Source: JBBQVS01 sp964657325
GTDB lineage: Bacteria; Chloroflexota; Ktedonobacteria; Ktedonobacterales; Ktedonobacteraceae
Length of the DNA: 8,483 nucleotides
NCBI GenBank assembly: GCA_964657325.1
Contig: CAZZVE010000218.1
Location: forward strand, 1-8,483
Direction of reading: 5' to 3'
Shown: positions 5,890 through 8,483 of the stretch, piece after piece
Layout: every line of letters starts with the position of its first letter
How positions within the stretch are numbered: the first letter of the stretch is position 1
Notes under the pieces: model-generated
Database searches by the model: none
Seen by the model: only the letters and a program-made list of their open reading frames with translations
Told to the model about the DNA's origin: nothing
Program-made: the position numbers and the translations under genes

Positions 5890-6666
5890 ATGTGCTATGA
5901 CGATAATGCACGTCCACCGATTACACCAGGGGAAAGCGGCTCGGCTCGTGGCGAAGATATTGTGTTAACAGCTGCTGATGGCACCAAGTTTTCCGCGTTT
6001 GCCGCCCATCCCAGCAAACCTAACGGATCACAAATCGTGATCTATCCTGACGTACGCGGCCTACATCAGTTCTACAAAGAACTGGCATTGCGCTTCGCTG
6101 AGGTGGGAGTCGCGGCTGTAGCGATGGATTATTTCGGGCGCACAGCTGGCTTAACCGGACGGGATGACTCGTTCGAGTTCATGCCTCATGTGCAACAGCT
6201 ACGTTTACCAACAGTCTTCGCAGATGCACAAGCATCGCTTGCACAGTTAAAGAGTATGACTGGCTCATCTGACGCCGCGTTTACCGTTGGTTTCTGCCTG
6301 GGTGGTAGCCTCTCGCTCTATACGGGAACAGAAGACATGGAATTAGCAGGCATCATTGGTTTCTATGCTGGCCTCAGCCGTAAGATGGATGAGCAAAAAG
6401 GGACAGTAATAGAAGCTGCCGAGAAGATCAAAGTTCCGGTGCTTGGCCTTTTTGGTGGCAATGATCCAGGCATTCCAGCCGACCAGATTCAACAACTTGA
6501 CAAGCAACTGGACAAGGCAGGTGTAAAACATGAGGTTATCACCTATCCTGGGGCACCACACAGTTTCTTTGACCGCAAAGCTACTGAGTTCGCAAAAGAA
6601 TCCGCTGATGCATGGCAACGCATCCTAGGCTTTATCGAAGAACAATCACAGATCGTTCCTTCATAA
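5890..6666 (+). CDS. Dienelactone hydrolase family protein (alpha/beta hydrolase)
   Basis: This 258-residue alpha/beta hydrolase belongs to the dienelactone hydrolase family, whose type member opens the lactone ring of dienelactone in chloroaromatic breakdown; many relatives have other ester or lactone substrates. The catalytic triad is visible: nucleophile C136 in GFCLGG (134-139), D192 in GGNDPG (189-194) and H224 in GAPHSFFD (221-228). YPDVRGL (52-58) is the oxyanion-side strand and loop, and AMDYFGRTAG (78-87) is typical. AGGAG (5873-5877) precedes the ATG at 5890 by 12 bases, slightly long. An upstream in-frame ATG at 5797 would add 31 residues that do not fit the family. The gene is divergent from the SDR and is followed by a long palindrome. 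A role in aromatic breakdown is not shown by the neighbours. Confidence 0.9.
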   Translation: MCYDDNARPPITPGESGSARGEDIVLTAADGTKFSAFAAHPSKPNGSQIVIYPDVRGLHQFYKELALRFAEVGVAAVAMDYFGRTAGLTGRDDSFEFMPHVQQLRLPTVFADAQASLAQLKSMTGSSDAAFTVGFCLGGSLSLYTGTEDMELAGIIGFYAGLSRKMDEQKGTVIEAAEKIKVPVLGLFGGNDPGIPADQIQQLDKQLDKAGVKHEVITYPGAPHSFFDRKATEFAKESADAWQRILGFIEEQSQIVPS

Positions 6667-6696
6667 AAGAAAAAAGAGGATTCTTGGCACCGTTGA

Positions 6697-6795
6697 CATG
6701 ACAGGGGCAAGCCCTGTCACTACTATACTTCGCGCCACAGCGTAGCTTGCTACACGAAACCGTCTATAGTAGTGACAGGGCTTGCCCCTGTCATG
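6697..6795. repeat. Perfect 31-bp-arm palindrome with self-complementary arms
   Basis: 6697-6727 and 6765-6795 are exact reverse complements around a 37-base loop. Each arm also folds on itself, as GACAGGG pairs with CCCTGTC around a 5-base loop, so a cruciform with side hairpins is possible. The loop has its own small hairpin (GTAGC-TT-GCTAC). It starts 30 bases after the stop of the hydrolase gene and could end its transcript. A T-rich run (6823-6836) lies 27 bases further on, too far for a simple terminator. It shares AGGGGCAAG and CTACTATA with the palindromes at 5582-5757. Confidence 0.9.
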
Positions 6796-6844
6796 ACGCA
6801 GTTTGGCGTTTGAACCCTGTAGTTCTTTTTTCTTTTCTACCCTA

Positions 6845-6873
6845 TTGCATTTTTTCGTCCATTCCACTATACT
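6845..6873 (+). promoter_or_regulatory. Promoter of the glycyl-tRNA synthetase T-box leader
   Basis: TTGCAT (6845-6850), a 17-base spacer and TATACT (6868-6873) match the sigma-70 consensus well. Transcription would start near 6880, just before the T-box Stem I, giving a leader of about 270 bases. Confidence 0.7.
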
Positions 6874-6980
6874 AGACGAGTACAAAAATATATACTCCAA
6901 CGATGATGAAGAGGAGTAGCTCATTAAGAATGGCAGAGAGCCGACGATTGGTGCGAGTCGGTGGTTCGGAATGAGCGAAG

Positions 6981-6983
6981 GGC
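6981..6983 (+). promoter_or_regulatory. T-box specifier codon GGC (glycine)
   Basis: GGC lies on the 3' side of the Stem I internal loop, between the AATGAGC helix strand and the CTTC strand that pairs with GAAG (6908-6911), and is followed by the conserved A. It should pair with the GCC anticodon of tRNA-Gly, in agreement with the downstream synthetase. Confidence 0.85.
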
Positions 6984-7092
6984 ACTTCGGAGTTGGACTG
7001 AATGAGTGGCTTCACAGAGGTGAAGAAGCAGGGTGGAACCGCGCTTCATGCTGTAAGACGTTGTGGCCCAGGCCAGCGCAAGCATGTGTCGT

Positions 7093-7124
7093 CCCTGGGC
7101 ATGTAGTGTGCCTGGGGCTTTTTT
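7093..7124 (+). terminator. Regulated intrinsic terminator of the T-box leader
   Basis: 7093-7101 pairs with 7109-7117 (9 pairs, two of them G-U wobbles) around a 7-base loop, followed by C and six Ts (7119-7124). It ends 23 bases before the synthetase start codon. The left strand can alternatively pair upstream: CCTGGGC (7094-7100) is complementary to GCCCAGG (7066-7072). Confidence 0.85.
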
Positions 7125-7147
7125 ATTGGAAAGGGAATCACTCATTC

Positions 7148-8483
7148 ATGACACAAACAGAGAACAAGCCAGAGGTTAATGATACTCCTCTGGTCCCCAT
7201 TGAGAAAATCGTGTCGTTATCCAAGCGGCGTGGCTTTGTATATCCCAACTCCGAAATCTATGGCGGTGTCTCAGGCATCTATGACTTTGGGCCAATGGGC
7301 GTCGAGTTACGCAACAATATCCGTCGCTACTGGTGGTGGTCGATGGTGCAGAACCATGATAACGTACTTGGCATTGAAGGTGCCATCATCACGCATCCCC
7401 GTGTATGGGAGGCTAGTGGGCACGTTGAAAACTTCGTTGATAAACTCGTTGACTGCAAAAAGTGTAAACGCCGTTTCCGTACCGATCATCTTGAGCCAGA
7501 AAATCTTGAGCAACACAAGTGTCCGGTCTGTGGGGGTGAACTCACCACAGAGCCACGCGTCTTCAATCTGCTTATGGAAACGTACCTCGGCGTGGTCGAG
7601 GGCGACCGTATGAAGACCTACCTGCGTGGTGAGGCATGCCAGAACATCTACCTGGATTATGATAATGTGCTTAAGTCTTCGCGGGTACAGGTGCCGTTCG
7701 GTATCTGCCAGATTGGTAAAGCCTTCCGCAACGAGGTCACTCCCGGTAACTTCTTGTTCCGGCAACGTGAGTTCGAGCAATGGGACTTGCAATTCTTCGT
7801 GCATCCAGATGAGATGCAGAAGTGGTTCGATTATTGGAAAGAGTTCCGCTACAACTGGTACCTGGGCATTCTCAATCACAAGGATCGTATTCGCTTCCGT
7901 GAGCATGCACCCGATGAATTGGCACACTATGCCAAGCAAGCCTACGATATCGAGTACAGAACCGTTCTCGGCTGGCAAGAATGGGAAGGCATTCACTGGC
8001 GTCAGGATTGGGACCTCTCGCGGCACAGTCAATATAGTGGACAAGACTTGAGCTATACTGACCCGAACACGAAGGAACGCTACATTCCCTGGATCGTTGA
8101 GACCTCCGGTGGTGTAGACCGTACCTTCCTCAATCTACTGCTCGATGCGTACGAGGAAGAGCCTGACCCTACAGGCAAAGAGCCACGCACCGTGTTGCGC
8201 CTGAATCCAATGCTCGCTCCGGTCAAGGTTGCGGTGTTGCCACTACAAAAGAACAAGGAAGAACTGGTCACAACGGCAAAAGACATTCATAAGAAACTGC
8301 AACGCCTCATGGTCTCACAATATGACGACGTGCAGAATATCGGGCGCCGCTATCGCCGTCAAGACGAAATCGGCACGCCCTATTGTGTCACCATCGACTT
8401 CCAGACGCTGGACGACCAGACCGTCACCATCCGTGAACGCGATCACATGACACAAGAACGTATCGCCATTAGCGAACTTCCAA
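7148..8483 (+). CDS. glyQS: Glycyl-tRNA synthetase, single-chain class II type (3' end cut by the window edge)
   Basis: It attaches glycine to tRNA-Gly in the cytoplasm; the alpha-2 (single-chain) form. 445 residues are visible with no stop. Signatures are a WEASGHVENF segment (87-96) near motif 1, a four-cysteine zinc site (C103, C106, C125, C128), motif 2 FRNEVTPGNFLFRQREFEQ (193-211), motif 3 around SGGVDRTFL (320-328, with R325), and the start of the anticodon-binding domain at about 353 (NPMLAPVKVAVLPL). The last visible segment, TVTIRERDHMTQERIAI, is typical of the extreme C-terminus, so perhaps only 10-20 residues are missing. The ATG at 7148 follows a weak AAAGGGA (7130-7136). Expression is governed by the glycine T-box leader directly upstream. 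Confidence 0.97.
   Translation, partial: MTQTENKPEVNDTPLVPIEKIVSLSKRRGFVYPNSEIYGGVSGIYDFGPMGVELRNNIRRYWWWSMVQNHDNVLGIEGAIITHPRVWEASGHVENFVDKLVDCKKCKRRFRTDHLEPENLEQHKCPVCGGELTTEPRVFNLLMETYLGVVEGDRMKTYLRGEACQNIYLDYDNVLKSSRVQVPFGICQIGKAFRNEVTPGNFLFRQREFEQWDLQFFVHPDEMQKWFDYWKEFRYNWYLGILNHKDRIRFREHAPDELAHYAKQAYDIEYRTVLGWQEWEGIHWRQDWDLSRHSQYSGQDLSYTDPNTKERYIPWIVETSGGVDRTFLNLLLDAYEEEPDPTGKEPRTVLRLNPMLAPVKVAVLPLQKNKEELVTTAKDIHKKLQRLMVSQYDDVQNIGRRYRRQDEIGTPYCVTIDFQTLDDQTVTIRERDHMTQERIAISELP

Larger units (their letters stand above)
6896..7124 (+). promoter_or_regulatory. Glycine T-box riboswitch (tRNA-Gly-sensing leader)
   Basis: The leader binds tRNA-Gly and lets transcription proceed when the tRNA is uncharged. 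Stem I closes by TCCAAC (6896-6901) with GTTGGA (6992-6997). It holds the AGTA box (6915-6918), a helix GCTCATT/AATGAGC (6919-6925 with 6970-6976) and a distal stem CCGAC/GTCGG (6941-6945 with 6957-6961) capped by a loop with GGTG (6950-6953). The specifier GGC followed by A lies at 6981-6984. Stem III is CTTCAC/GTGAAG (7010-7015 with 7020-7025). The T-box AGGGTGGAACCGCG is at 7030-7043; its TGGA fits the U73-CCA end expected of tRNA-Gly. The 12-base linker between Stem I and Stem III leaves no room for Stem II, as known for glyQS leaders. Confidence 0.95.

Noticed and set aside
7307..8044. 245-codon open frame on the minus strand
   Set aside because: It lies antisense to the glycyl-tRNA synthetase, whose family motifs run through the whole stretch, and has no recognisable protein features.

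Overview
The window looks like a chromosomal segment of a Gram-positive-style, moderate-GC bacterium that uses coenzyme F420. The best guess is a Chloroflexota member of the Ktedonobacteria type; this is inference, with no marker gene that proves it. It rests on three things seen together: two F420-linked oxidoreductase families, a T-box leader in front of a single-chain glycyl-tRNA synthetase, and long GC-rich palindromic repeats in most intergenic gaps. Strong Shine-Dalgarno sequences and TATACT-type -10 boxes recur.

Layout: (1) 1-352 holds a large G/C-rich inverted repeat and a partial second copy, followed by a membrane-anchored D,D-carboxypeptidase (S11) at 353-1300 on +. (2) 1297-1482 is a short, possibly decayed junction with two small convergent reading frames. 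(3) 1480-2418 on - encodes a TIR-domain protein with an uncharacterised C-terminal half. It has its own well-formed promoter and is the most likely immunity-related gene here. (4) 2530-2770 carries three copies of a hairpin-forming repeat (two direct, one inverted) and a degenerate relative. (5) 2827-3774 on - is a luciferase-like F420-type oxidoreductase, divergent from a Ddn-type deazaflavin-dependent oxidoreductase at 4274-4714 on +. (6) A 64-bp near-perfect palindrome (4724-4787) lies between that gene and a convergent short-chain dehydrogenase (4793-5524 on -). (7) 5525-5889 is a divergent spacer with two consecutive long palindromes, leading to a dienelactone-hydrolase-family gene (5890-6666 on +). 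(8) 6697-6795 is a perfect 31-bp-arm palindrome. (9) 6845-7147 is a promoter plus a complete glycine T-box riboswitch (specifier GGC), controlling the glycyl-tRNA synthetase that runs off the right edge from 7148.

Functionally, the S11 enzyme trims cell-wall peptidoglycan. The TIR protein is probably an NAD-consuming or NAD-derived-signal effector. The LLM, Ddn-like, SDR and DLH genes form a loose neighbourhood of redox and hydrolytic enzymes for small molecules, but they are separately transcribed and not an obvious single pathway. The synthetase is a housekeeping gene regulated by uncharged tRNA-Gly. The observations that most deserve follow-up are the TIR protein's C-terminal half and small downstream frame, the palindrome families, and the apparent relay of alternative hairpins in the T-box leader.
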